A stretch of DNA of 64,000 nt from Alteromonadales bacterium alter-6D02 (GTDB lineage Bacteria; Pseudomonadota; Gammaproteobacteria; Enterobacterales; Psychrobiaceae). Under the pieces are notes generated by a model. That model saw only the letters and a list, made by a program, of their open reading frames with translations. It was not told the DNA's origin and did not search any database. Of this stretch, positions 48,834-57,663 are shown one piece after another. A program made the position numbers and the translations under genes. The first letter of the stretch is position 1; each line of letters begins with the position of its first letter. Location: contig PIZK01000024.1 of NCBI GenBank assembly GCA_002835545.1, positions 1 through 64,000 of the forward strand. Direction: 5' to 3'.

Positions 48834-50078
48834 ATGAAATTTCGATCTATTATTCCGGCTGGCTTAGCCAGCGTATTACTTGTTTTAGGCATATTTAGTG
48901 CACCACAATTGCTTGCTCAGACTGATAAGCAGCACAATGCAAAGCAAAGCTCTCATTATGAAGGCGACGACCACGATCACACGCATGCACCTAACCAAGC
49001 TGCGTCAACTGTTGCAGCTACACAATCGCAACATGACTCACATCCAGATGCTGGTATCTCGCTATCAGCACTGCAAATGAGTGTTGCAAATATTAAGGTG
49101 TCGACACTCACCCCTCAAACTTTCTACCGCACTATTTATGCGCCGGGCGAGGTTAAAGCCAACGGTTACACTAGTTATGTAGTATCCCCTCGGACAGAGT
49201 CTGTGGTGATCAGCCGCCATGCCACCCTTGGCGAACATGTTGTCAAAGGACAAAAGCTGGTGACGTTATTTAGTGAGTCAGTGGCACAAGCTCAAGCAGA
49301 CTATTTGATTGCGGCCACAGAATGGCAACGGGTGAAACACCTCGGTAAAAAAACTATTAGTGATAGTGAAATGGTGAAGGCTAAGACGGCTTTTAACGCT
49401 GCTTATGGTCGGTTGATCGCCTTTGGTATGACAAAGCGAGCGATTAAGGAAATCACTCAAACCACTAGGCAACAAAGTCATAATCAAGATATTAATCTGG
49501 GGCAATATACCTTGATAGCACAGCGCGCTGGTGCGGTGCTTAAAGACGACTTTACTCAAGGGCAGCGAGTAGCCGCTGGGGATACCGTGATGTTACTTGC
49601 TGATGAAAGTAGTTTATGGGTCGAAGCTAAGGTCTCCCCAAGCAAAAAGTTTCAATTAAGTGTCGATACGCCTGTCGAGGTTGTGTTTGATAATCAGCGT
49701 TATCAAGGCAAGGTTATTCAAGAAGCGCATACTATCGACCCAATAACGCGTACCCGTATTATTAGACTCGCAGTGGCAAATCTTGACGACTCATTACATT
49801 CAGGGATGTTTGTCGATGTTAATTTTAAGTTTGCAACGCTGACACCCGTGATGGCGGTGCCTGAGTCGACATTAGCTCGAAGTGCTGATGGCGATTGGAC
49901 GGTCTTTGTGCAAGACCATCCCGGTGAGTTTAATGCGGTTGAAGTGAAGTTAGGTCGTTCATTGGGGCAACTTCGTGAAATTAGTGGCGTAAAAGCAGGT
50001 GCGCAAGTGGCGGTGCAAGGTGCGTTTTTTATTGCCTCTGAAATTGCTAAAGGCGGATTCGATCCGCATAACCATTAA
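48834..50078 (+). CDS. Heavy-metal efflux RND periplasmic adaptor (CzcB/CusB type)
   Basis: A membrane-fusion protein of 414 residues linking an RND pump to an outer-membrane channel. A signal peptide or anchor covers about 8-28. A His-rich stretch (HYEGDDHDHTHAP and QHDSHPDAG, about 42-75) suggests metal binding. Lipoyl/barrel hairpin regions and a coiled hairpin (about 140-185) follow, and TIDPITRTRIIRLAVAN with MAVPESTLARSADGDWTVFV is typical of the family. It is 11 nt upstream of the pump gene. Confidence 0.93.
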   Translation: MKFRSIIPAGLASVLLVLGIFSAPQLLAQTDKQHNAKQSSHYEGDDHDHTHAPNQAASTVAATQSQHDSHPDAGISLSALQMSVANIKVSTLTPQTFYRTIYAPGEVKANGYTSYVVSPRTESVVISRHATLGEHVVKGQKLVTLFSESVAQAQADYLIAATEWQRVKHLGKKTISDSEMVKAKTAFNAAYGRLIAFGMTKRAIKEITQTTRQQSHNQDINLGQYTLIAQRAGAVLKDDFTQGQRVAAGDTVMLLADESSLWVEAKVSPSKKFQLSVDTPVEVVFDNQRYQGKVIQEAHTIDPITRTRIIRLAVANLDDSLHSGMFVDVNFKFATLTPVMAVPESTLARSADGDWTVFVQDHPGEFNAVEVKLGRSLGQLREISGVKAGAQVAVQGAFFIASEIAKGGFDPHNH

Positions 50079-50089
50079 GGGGCTGGCTG

Positions 50090-53000
50090 ATGTTTAATAG
50101 AATCATTGACTGGTCGGTTAATAATCGACTATTGGTGTTAATTTTACTCGTGGTGACTCTCGTTGGGGCGGTGATTAGCATTCCTAAATTAAATCTGGAT
50201 GCTTTTCCTGATGTTACTAATGTTCAAGTGGCTGTTAACACCGAAGCCCCCGGACTTGCTGCGGAGGAAGTCGAACAATTAATAACTTACCCAATTGAAG
50301 CGGTGATGTATGCACTGCCTGATGTTGAACAAGTTCGATCGATTTCTAAAACGGGTTTATCCGGTGTGACCGTCGTGTTCAAAGAAGGCACCGATATTTA
50401 CTTTGCCCGTCAGCTGGTGTTCGAACGCTTGCAAGCGGCCAAAGAGCTGATCCCACAAGGGGTCGGTATACCAGAGATGGGACCTAACACCTCCGGACTA
50501 GGGCAAGTCTATCAATATCTGTTGGTTGCTGATGGTGACTCACAATATGATGCAATGAGCTTGCGCAGCTTAAATGACTGGATAGTGAAGCTATTGATTA
50601 TGCCAGTGGATGGGGTGACGGATGTGTTATCTTTTGGTGGTCAAGTACGTCAATACCAAGTCAATATTGACCCAGCTAAGTTGCTTGCCTACCAATTAAC
50701 TCAAGATGCGGTGGTCAATGCGCTTGAACGTAATAATACCAATGTCGGTGGTTGGTATATGAACCGCGGCCAAGAGCAATTAGTCATTCGCGGCACGGGT
50801 TGGTTCAAGAGCGGCCAAGCTGGGATTGATGATATTAAGCAAGTACCGGTTAAAACGGTGTCGGGCGCAGTCATAACAGTTTCAGACTTAGCCAAAGTCG
50901 AATTAGGCAGTGAAATCAGACAAGGGGCCGTCACTTTAACTCGCCGTGATGAACACGGTAATGCTGAATCTTTAGGTGAAGTTGTCTCGGGAATAGTGCT
51001 AAAGCGTATGGGATCAAACACCAAGGCGACCATTGATGGTATTAACGCCCGTTTACCGATGATTGAGCAGGCATTACCACAAGGTGTCCGCTTTGAGCCA
51101 CTTTATGATCAAAGCGATTTGATCGCAAAGGCTGTCACCACGGTTGTAGACGCATTGGCTTTAGCCTTTATCTTCATCTGTATTGTCTTAGCGCTGTTTT
51201 TAATGAATCTTCGCGCGACGTTACTTGTGTTGGTCTCGATCCCAATCTCAATTGCAATTGCACTGATGGTGATGTCGTGGTGGGGCATTTCTGCCAATTT
51301 GATGTCATTAGGCGGGATTGCTGTGGCCATTGGTATGTTAGTTGATGGTTCTGTGGTGATGGTTGAAAGTATCATTAAACAACTTCATCGGCAGCAATCA
51401 ACCCCTGGAGTGTCCCGACTAAGCTCGGCTCAGCAAGTAAAATTGGCTGGTCAAAGTGTTGCACGGCCAGTATTTTTTGCTGCGTCGATTATCTTAGTGG
51501 TCTTTGCCCCGTTATTTAGCTTTGAGGGGGTTGAGGCGAAGTTATTTCAACCGATGGCTGTGAGTATTATTCTTGCCGTTATTGCTGCGATTATCACCGC
51601 GCTATTCGTTGTTCCTGCACTCGCGACTTATCTGTTTAAGCATGGCGTGAGTGAGCGTGAGAGCTTCTTGTTAAAGCCACTGATTAGATTATATAAAATC
51701 AGTTTAGCTGCTGCGCTAAATCACGCCAAGTTGGTACTTGGCGTAGCCGTGATATTAGTGATTTCTGCGTTAAGTTTACTGCCGAAAATTGGCACTGAGT
51801 TTGTTCCTGAATTAGAAGAGGGCACATTAAACTTACGTGTTACCTTAGCGCCATCCTCTAGCTTAGAAACGGCGCTGTCAGTATCGCCAATTATTGAACG
51901 TAAGTTGTTGGCGTTTCCTGAGGTGAAATATGCATTAAGTCGCGTCGGTCGCCCAGAAATTGGGGGGGATCCTGAACCAGTCAATAATATTGAAGTTTAT
52001 ATCGGCTTATTACCTGTATCACAATGGACGAGTGCGACAAATCGATTTGAATTGCAGCAAAAAATGGAAATTGCATTAGAAGCGCATCCCGGCCTGTTGT
52101 TTAATTTCTCACAACCCATTGCAACACGAGTCGATGAGTTATTATCAGGGGTGAAAGCGCAGCTCGCGATTAAGCTATTTGGGCCCGAGTTAGCCGTATT
52201 AGCAACGAAAGGGCAGGAAATTGAGCATGCGGTAAAAGAACTTGATGGTGTGCGTGATGTTGCCCTAGAACAAATATCGGGTGAGGCACAACTCGTTATC
52301 GCGCCAAATCGAAAGCAGCTTTCTCGTTTTGGTATCTCGGTGGGCGATGTAATGGATGTGGTGCAAAATGGCATTGGTGGTATCGCTGCCGGGCAGGTGA
52401 TTAACGGTAATGAGCGTTACGATATCTTTGTTCGTCTTGCTGCAAAACATCGCTCTGATTTAGAGGCGATAGCCGATATTCGGATGCAATCTCCTAGTGG
52501 CGCCTGGGTGCGTTTAGGGGATGTCGCCCATGTCAGTTATCAATCGGGACCACCACAAGTTCGCCGTGATGATGTGCAGCGCCGTGTTGTTATTCAAGCT
52601 AATGTGCAGGGGAGCGACATGGGCACCGTGGTTGCAGCTATTAAGCAACGTATTGCTGAACGTGTTGAGTTACCTGCGGGTTACTCCGTGGTGATTGGTG
52701 GCCAATTCGAGAGTCAACAGCGGGCACAAAAACGGTTAGCGCTTGTGGTACCATTATCATTGGCATTGATTGCTTTATTACTCTACTTCGCCTTTGGCTC
52801 AGTAGGGCAGGCAATGTTGATTTTAGTGAATGTGCCCTTAGCTGTCATTGGTGGCGTATTCTCTTTGTATCTATCGGGTCAGTATTTATCAGTGCCAAGC
52901 TCAATTGGTTTTATTACTCTATTCGGGGTGGCTGTGCTTAATGGGGTGGTGATGGTAGAGAGCATTAATCAGCGAATTGAAGCTGGCACTAGTAGTGCCG

Positions 53001-53239
53001 AGGCAATATTTAATGGCGCAACCTCACGTTTGCGTCCGGTGTTAATGACTGCGTTGACGTCGGCACTGGGTTTAATACCGATGTTACTATCAACGGGCAT
53101 AGGCGCAGAAATACAGCGGCCGTTAGCGAGTGTGATTGTTGGGGGACTATTAACGTCGACCTTCTTAACGCTATTTGTTATCCCAGTGTTGTACAGTGGG
53201 TTTTCTCAGCATAAAATTCAACAATTAAAGCAGCTATAA
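50090..53239 (+). CDS. Heavy-metal efflux RND transporter (CzcA/CusA type)
   Basis: A 1049-residue proton-driven inner-membrane pump, twelve membrane helices expected. The heavy-metal RND start DAFPDVTNVQVAVNTEAPG is present. Helix 4 reads AIGMLVDGSVVMVES; Asp419 and Glu426 are kept, while the first Asp of the CzcA motif (DFGxxxDG) is Ala413, as in CusA. Substrate is therefore not fixed: monovalent copper/silver and divalent zinc/cobalt are both possible. No CzcC/CusC outer-membrane gene is adjacent; tolC at 61.6-62.9 kb might serve. Confidence 0.93.
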   Translation: MFNRIIDWSVNNRLLVLILLVVTLVGAVISIPKLNLDAFPDVTNVQVAVNTEAPGLAAEEVEQLITYPIEAVMYALPDVEQVRSISKTGLSGVTVVFKEGTDIYFARQLVFERLQAAKELIPQGVGIPEMGPNTSGLGQVYQYLLVADGDSQYDAMSLRSLNDWIVKLLIMPVDGVTDVLSFGGQVRQYQVNIDPAKLLAYQLTQDAVVNALERNNTNVGGWYMNRGQEQLVIRGTGWFKSGQAGIDDIKQVPVKTVSGAVITVSDLAKVELGSEIRQGAVTLTRRDEHGNAESLGEVVSGIVLKRMGSNTKATIDGINARLPMIEQALPQGVRFEPLYDQSDLIAKAVTTVVDALALAFIFICIVLALFLMNLRATLLVLVSIPISIAIALMVMSWWGISANLMSLGGIAVAIGMLVDGSVVMVESIIKQLHRQQSTPGVSRLSSAQQVKLAGQSVARPVFFAASIILVVFAPLFSFEGVEAKLFQPMAVSIILAVIAAIITALFVVPALATYLFKHGVSERESFLLKPLIRLYKISLAAALNHAKLVLGVAVILVISALSLLPKIGTEFVPELEEGTLNLRVTLAPSSSLETALSVSPIIERKLLAFPEVKYALSRVGRPEIGGDPEPVNNIEVYIGLLPVSQWTSATNRFELQQKMEIALEAHPGLLFNFSQPIATRVDELLSGVKAQLAIKLFGPELAVLATKGQEIEHAVKELDGVRDVALEQISGEAQLVIAPNRKQLSRFGISVGDVMDVVQNGIGGIAAGQVINGNERYDIFVRLAAKHRSDLEAIADIRMQSPSGAWVRLGDVAHVSYQSGPPQVRRDDVQRRVVIQANVQGSDMGTVVAAIKQRIAERVELPAGYSVVIGGQFESQQRAQKRLALVVPLSLALIALLLYFAFGSVGQAMLILVNVPLAVIGGVFSLYLSGQYLSVPSSIGFITLFGVAVLNGVVMVESINQRIEAGTSSAEAIFNGATSRLRPVLMTALTSALGLIPMLLSTGIGAEIQRPLASVIVGGLLTSTFLTLFVIPVLYSGFSQHKIQQLKQL

Positions 53240-53280
53240 GCTGCTTTAATTACGTGAACATTGATAAAGAAGGGTGTTAG

Positions 53281-53790
53281 ATGTTAAATCGGTTAGTTTA
53301 TTTTATTGTTATGATCAGCTTATTAGCCGCCTCTGGGTTATTTATTATTAAGCAACCCAACGGTGAACCTTGGTTATCATGGTCTGATTTTACGCCAGAT
53401 AAAGAGACATTAGCTAACAACCGTCTGTTTAATAAAGCTGAGCAATTGACCGATACAGCATTGACTCATGTTGAGTCGTTAGTTGCTGCGCCAAAGGGTA
53501 AGACGCAACACGTGTACCGCTGGCAAGATGGGCAAGGGCAGTGGCATTATTCTGATAAGCCTCACTCAAACAGTGAGTTGGTTACTTATGACTCTGATGC
53601 GATCACAAGGTTGCCAAAGCTTGAACCGCCAATGAGTCAGCAACACGTTGAGAAACCCCATGATTTAGTTAATGAGAATCGGGCATTTATCACTTCGCCA
53701 AGTCAGGCGCTACATGATGCAAAACAAGTTCAGCAGTTAATGGATCGGAGACAGCTGCAGCTTGAACAGAAAATTAAGCAATCGCAATAA
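53281..53790 (+). CDS. DUF4124 domain protein
   Basis: A 169-residue protein with an N-terminal membrane anchor (about 5-24) and a DUF4124-type stretch VYRWQDGQGQWHYSDKP (about 78-94). DUF4124 proteins are envelope proteins without an established function. The rest is low-complexity and helical, ending in Gln/Lys-rich coils. It follows the RND pump by 41 nt and may be cotranscribed. Confidence 0.75.
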   Translation: MLNRLVYFIVMISLLAASGLFIIKQPNGEPWLSWSDFTPDKETLANNRLFNKAEQLTDTALTHVESLVAAPKGKTQHVYRWQDGQGQWHYSDKPHSNSELVTYDSDAITRLPKLEPPMSQQHVEKPHDLVNENRAFITSPSQALHDAKQVQQLMDRRQLQLEQKIKQSQ

Positions 53791-53834
53791 GCTACTGCAT
53801 TAAGTTAGCGTTTGCATTTAGCGACAAAATTGTA

Positions 53835-53850
53835 CGTGATTCAGATCACA
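53835..53850. promoter_or_regulatory. CRP-type site upstream of purC
   Basis: CGTGATTCAGATCACA fits TGTGA-N6-TCACA with one mismatch. It lies just upstream of the -35 element of the purC promoter, centred near -47 from the expected start. Confidence 0.6.
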
Positions 53851-53854
53851 TTCG

Positions 53855-53883
53855 TTGGCAGGGTAAGGCATTTCTGCTATTAT
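53855..53883 (+). promoter_or_regulatory. Sigma-70 promoter of purC
   Basis: TTGGCA at 53855-53860 and TATTAT at 53878-53883 are spaced by 17 bp. The leader to the purC ATG would be about 95 nt. Confidence 0.72.
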
Positions 53884-53985
53884 CCTGTGCAACTTTAGCG
53901 GGGCTAACATCCGCTATCTAATCGTTATATATTTTGTTTAATTCCTATTCAAATCGTTGAATAATTCAATACAGGACAACACTCA

Positions 53986-55089
53986 ATGAGTCTTGCAGAT
54001 AAAGTATTGGCAGTGAATGATGATCTGCCTATTCGCACCAACGTCCCTGTTCACAGTGGTAAAGTTCGTTCAGTATACTGGCTGACCGCTGAAGATAGTG
54101 CGCGTTTAATCAAAGAGAAAGGCTATGATGTTGCCGCAGATGCACCACTAGCGATTATGGTTATTAGTGACCGTATTTCAGCATTTGATTGTATTTGGCG
54201 TGGCGAAGGTGGAATGAATGGTGTGCCGGGTAAAGGTGCAGCACTCAATGCGATTTCAAATCACTGGTTTAAGTTATTTAAAGAAAATGGGCTAGCAGAT
54301 AGCCATATTCTTGATATCCCGCACCCATTTGTATGGATTGTACAAAAAGCTCGTCCAGTTATGATTGAAGCAATTTGTCGTCAATATATTACTGGTTCGA
54401 TGTGGCGTGCTTACGAAAAAGGTGAACGAGAGTTTTGTGGTATTAATTTAGTTGATGGCTTAACGAAAGATCAAAAATTACCCGAGTTACTGATCACACC
54501 TTCGACTAAAGGTATTTTAACCGGTATTCCGGGTGTACCTGAAGTCGATGATGTCAATATTACTCGTGCTGATATTGAAAACAGCTACCAAGCGTTTAAC
54601 TTTACCAAACAAGATGATATCCCTCGCTATGAAGAGCTATTAAAGCAAGGCTTTAACTTAATCAGTGGTGAATTGGAAAAAGTGGGCCAAGTATTTGTCG
54701 ATACCAAATTTGAATTTGGCTATGTAACAGACGGCAGTGGTCAAGAAAAGCTAATTTATATGGATGAAGTCGGTACTCCAGACTCATCGCGTATTTGGGA
54801 TGAAAGTCAGTACAGCGCTGGTAACATCGTCGAAAACTCTAAAGAAGGCTTCCGCCAATTATTACTCAATCATTTCCCTGATCCAGATATTTTGTTAAAC
54901 AAAGATCGTATGGATGAGCGTTTTGCATTAGCACGTGATAACGAACTACCTGAAAGTGTCTTAATGGATGTGTCAAAAACGTATATTGACATTGCTGAGC
55001 GTGTGACTGGGCAGAAGATTGTGTTATCGGATAACCCGAAAGCTGAGATCATCGAGGTATTACGCAACGAGTATCAATTGGTTGATTAG
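53986..55089 (+). CDS. purC: Phosphoribosylaminoimidazole-succinocarboxamide synthase (long form)
   Basis: PurC joins CAIR and aspartate in purine synthesis. The 367-residue enzyme is the longer form found in Vibrio and Shewanella, not the ~240-residue E. coli form. Motifs visible are GKVRSVYW near the N-terminus, [33 protein letters not shown], and KFEFGYV and [15 protein letters not shown]-type site and a clear promoter lie upstream, and a hairpin terminator downstream. Confidence 0.95.
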   Translation: MSLADKVLAVNDDLPIRTNVPVHSGKVRSVYWLTAEDSARLIKEKGYDVAADAPLAIMVISDRISAFDCIWRGEGGMNGVPGKGAALNAISNHWFKLFKENGLADSHILDIPHPFVWIVQKARPVMIEAICRQYITGSMWRAYEKGEREFCGINLVDGLTKDQKLPELLITPSTKGILTGIPGVPEVDDVNITRADIENSYQAFNFTKQDDIPRYEELLKQGFNLISGELEKVGQVFVDTKFEFGYVTDGSGQEKLIYMDEVGTPDSSRIWDESQYSAGNIVENSKEGFRQLLLNHFPDPDILLNKDRMDERFALARDNELPESVLMDVSKTYIDIAERVTGQKIVLSDNPKAEIIEVLRNEYQLVD

Positions 55090-55158
55090 TTAAACCGATA
55101 AAAGAAGCCACCTTGCTGTACTTTATCAGCAAGCAGAGCGAGAGATCGGTGCGAGAGA

Positions 55159-55193
55159 AAAACCAATTGCAAATTGCGATTGGTTTTTTTTGC
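55159..55193 (+). terminator. Terminator of purC
   Basis: AACCAATTGC and GCGATTGGTT (one G-T pair) form a 10-bp stem with a five-base loop, followed by eight T. Confidence 0.8.
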
Positions 55194-55327
55194 GTATTAC
55201 ACTTTGACATATTATGTCTTGATGGGTTAATGTTTAAACACGTTGTGTGTCATTAGTCATAACATGCAAGGATATTTAAGCGTCTAGTCATAACGTTTAC
55301 TCAACTGAGATTTAATTAAGGAAAATT

Positions 55328-56266
55328 ATGGATACTTTACTTTCAAACCTATTTACCGCTGAGGTATTTCTATTTATCTTGGTGGTGGTCATTTTAAAAT
55401 CATCGATTATTTTTGTACCGCAAAATCGTGCTTACATGATTGAACGCTTCGGTAAATTCCAATCTACTCGTGAAGCGGGCCTCAACTTTATTATCCCTTT
55501 TATCGATCGTATTGCCGCCGATCGTTCGCTTAAAGAGCAAGCGATCGATGTACCTAGTCAGAGTGCTATTACTCGTGACAATATTTCTTTAACCGTTGAC
55601 GGAGTACTTTATTTCCGTGTACTTGATCCTTATAAGGCGACTTATGGTGTTGATGATTACATCTTTGCCGTAACCCAACTGTCTCAAACAACGATGCGTA
55701 GTGAATTAGGTAAAATGGAGCTGGATAAAACCTTTGAAGAGCGTGACCAACTCAATGCTCATATTGTTGCTTCTATTAATGAAGCGTCATCGCCATGGGG
55801 AATCCAAGTATTGCGTTATGAAATTAAAGACATTGTGCCACCTAATACCGTGATGGAAGCGATGGAAGCTCAGATGAAAGCTGAGCGGGTTAAACGCGCA
55901 CAAATTCTTGAGTCCGAGGGTGATCGTCAATCAGCTATTAATGTTGCTGAAGGTCAAAAACGTTCAGTGGTGTTAAAAGCTGAAGCAGAAAAAGAAGAGC
56001 AGGTGTTACAAGCCCAAGGTGAGGCACAAGCGATTCTGGCGGTTGCTCAGGCGCGTGCAGAAGCAATTACCCGTGTTGGTGAAGCAGCCAACACTCCTGA
56101 TGGTCAAAAAGCAATTCAGCTTGATTTGGCATCTCAAGCTATTACCGCCAAAGCCGCAATTGCTAAAGAGTCGTCAGTGGTGTTACTGCCTGACTCAGGG
56201 ACAGATGCGGCATCACTTGTTGCGCAGGCTACAACCATCATGAGTACCTTGAATAAGGAGAGATAA
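55328..56266 (+). CDS. qmcA: SPFH/band-7 membrane protein (QmcA type)
   Basis: A 312-residue stomatin-like protein with one N-terminal membrane segment (about 10-30), an SPFH domain (RFGKFQSTREAGLNFIIPFI, then DVPSQSAITRDNISLTVDGV), and a long helical C-terminus. Such proteins form oligomers in membrane microdomains and are usually paired with an NfeD protein, as here (one-base overlap, TAATG). E. coli QmcA is linked to FtsH quality control, though not proven here. Confidence 0.93.
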   Translation: MDTLLSNLFTAEVFLFILVVVILKSSIIFVPQNRAYMIERFGKFQSTREAGLNFIIPFIDRIAADRSLKEQAIDVPSQSAITRDNISLTVDGVLYFRVLDPYKATYGVDDYIFAVTQLSQTTMRSELGKMELDKTFEERDQLNAHIVASINEASSPWGIQVLRYEIKDIVPPNTVMEAMEAQMKAERVKRAQILESEGDRQSAINVAEGQKRSVVLKAEAEKEEQVLQAQGEAQAILAVAQARAEAITRVGEAANTPDGQKAIQLDLASQAITAKAAIAKESSVVLLPDSGTDAASLVAQATTIMSTLNKER

Positions 56267-56718
56267 TGGACTATTTAATCGAACATTTAGCTCAATCATT
56301 AATCGTTATCGGGCTGTTACTTTTAGCCATTGAAGTGTTGGTGTTAGGCTTCTCAACCTTCTTTTTATTATTTATTGGTGTGGGGGCAATCATTACTGGC
56401 GGCTTGATTATAGTCGGAATTGTGCCAAGTGAATTAGTGTTTGCTTGTTTTAGCGTCGCTGTCATTTCCGCTTTAGTCGCCATCTTCAGTTGGCGGCCCC
56501 TTAAAGCGATGCAAAGTCATGTCGAGGTATCAAAGCCCACGAGTGACATGATTGGCAATCGGTTTATTTTATCGCAACAACTTATTGCAGGGCAGTACGC
56601 TGCACAAAAATACTCAGGGGTTGAGTGGCAGGTAACAGCAACGACATCGATCGATAAAGGAGCTGAGGTTGAGATTGTCTCGGTAGATGTTGGAAAAATG
56701 GTGGTGAAAACAGCATAA
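56266..56718 (+). CDS. NfeD family protein (QmcA partner)
   Basis: A 150-residue short NfeD protein: hydrophobic helices (about 10-65) and a C-terminal OB-like beta domain (about 85-150) with GQYAAQKYSGVEWQV. It lacks a ClpP-like protease domain. Its start overlaps the QmcA stop by one base, so the pair is coexpressed and probably associates in the membrane. Confidence 0.9.
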   Translation: MDYLIEHLAQSLIVIGLLLLAIEVLVLGFSTFFLLFIGVGAIITGGLIIVGIVPSELVFACFSVAVISALVAIFSWRPLKAMQSHVEVSKPTSDMIGNRFILSQQLIAGQYAAQKYSGVEWQVTATTSIDKGAEVEIVSVDVGKMVVKTA

Positions 56719-56744
56719 AATATTGCATGGCTGTGGCCTTACTA

Positions 56745-56788
56745 CTAACGACTCAAGCTAAGCTGATTTAGCTTGAGTCGTTTTTTAG
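56745..56788 (+). terminator. Terminator of the qmcA operon
   Basis: AACGACTCAAGCTAA and TTAGCTTGAGTCGTT form a perfect 15-bp stem with a six-base loop, followed by a T-run. Confidence 0.92.
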
Positions 56789-56830
56789 TTTATGAGCGCT
56801 TGCACCCGTCGATTATTATTCGTGTCGACC

Positions 56831-57178
56831 CTAACCTTTATTTTCATCACGACTATTTTTGTATAACCCCATCAGGCGCTGTACTAAATAACAGCACAGG
56901 ATCACGACTAAGATGATTGGGTAGTAATAGAGTGAGCTTAGTAAGCCAGCGTAAAATGGGGCTAATAACTCGGTTGAAGCACTGATGCTATTGCTAAATA
57001 ACATCACAGTATCGATTAAAAGTTTCGTCACAGGACTCATGAAGACAAGCAGCATGTGAATGAACGCTGCTTGTGTAAGCGATTTATTCTGCTGTAGCGC
57101 TTGTCTGAATAAGAGATAACTGACGTAGCCATAAACCAAACTCATTACGACTAAGCTTCGCTCAAACTCAAATGGCAT
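56831..57178 (-). CDS. Small hypothetical membrane protein (MPFEF pair, second)
   Basis: A 115-residue protein, not recognised. Three hydrophobic segments lie at about 8-25, 40-60 and 80-105, with a charged C-terminus. The start MPFEFERSL resembles MPFEFDSTL of the neighbour, and the end shares a YP..(L)..YL..R pattern with it. The two genes look like diverged tandem copies. Confidence 0.6.
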   Translation of the reverse strand: MPFEFERSLVVMSLVYGYVSYLLFRQALQQNKSLTQAAFIHMLLVFMSPVTKLLIDTVMLFSNSISASTELLAPFYAGLLSSLYYYPIILVVILCCYLVQRLMGLYKNSRDENKG

Positions 57179-57216
57179 AAAGCCTCCTTAAAATACACAT
57201 GGTCATAGGCTTAATA

Positions 57217-57570
57217 CTATTTAAGCCCAGAACTCTGATTCGAATGACGCTTATTTTGTAGGTTTTTTAACGATCGGTATATACGTTCAGTTAAATAAAT
57301 CAGCAGTAAAGAGCCAAAAAAGATGGGGTAATGGAAATATCGATTGATGAGCTCGTCAACCATAGCTTGATTGATTAAGCCCAGTTGGAACCAATCTGCC
57401 ATAAAATAAATAAAGGGAAATCCAAATATGATTGATAAATGAGTCAGCCCCCCGGTATCAGGTACTTCAAGCAGCTTCTTTGCTTTCATTTCTTTTTTTG
57501 ACCGTTGATCATAAGTGAAAGCAAACAGCATTAATAACATGGCAAGTGTGGAATCGAATTCGAATGGCAA
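57217..57570 (-). CDS. Small hypothetical membrane protein (MPFEF pair, first)
   Basis: A 117-residue protein, not recognised. It has hydrophobic segments at about 5-20, 43-65 and 80-100, with a Lys/Arg-rich C-terminus. It shares its N-terminal MPFEF and a C-terminal HYPIFFGSLLLIYLTERIY pattern with the gene 38 nt downstream. The TPR-TonB gene lies about 94 nt upstream on the same strand. Confidence 0.6.
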   Translation of the reverse strand: MPFEFDSTLAMLLMLFAFTYDQRSKKEMKAKKLLEVPDTGGLTHLSIIFGFPFIYFMADWFQLGLINQAMVDELINRYFHYPIFFGSLLLIYLTERIYRSLKNLQNKRHSNQSSGLK

Positions 57571-57663
57571 AATAATTTCCTTAATTGAATAGACAAGCGT
57601 TTTTATAGCGAATAGATAACCCCTAATAAAAACGTTAAACTCTTAGGTGATAATTAGTTAGCT

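Noticed and set aside
53803-53826. Possible PurR box (GCGTTTGC) before purC
   Set aside because: Only the right half resembles the PurR consensus; the left half does not match.
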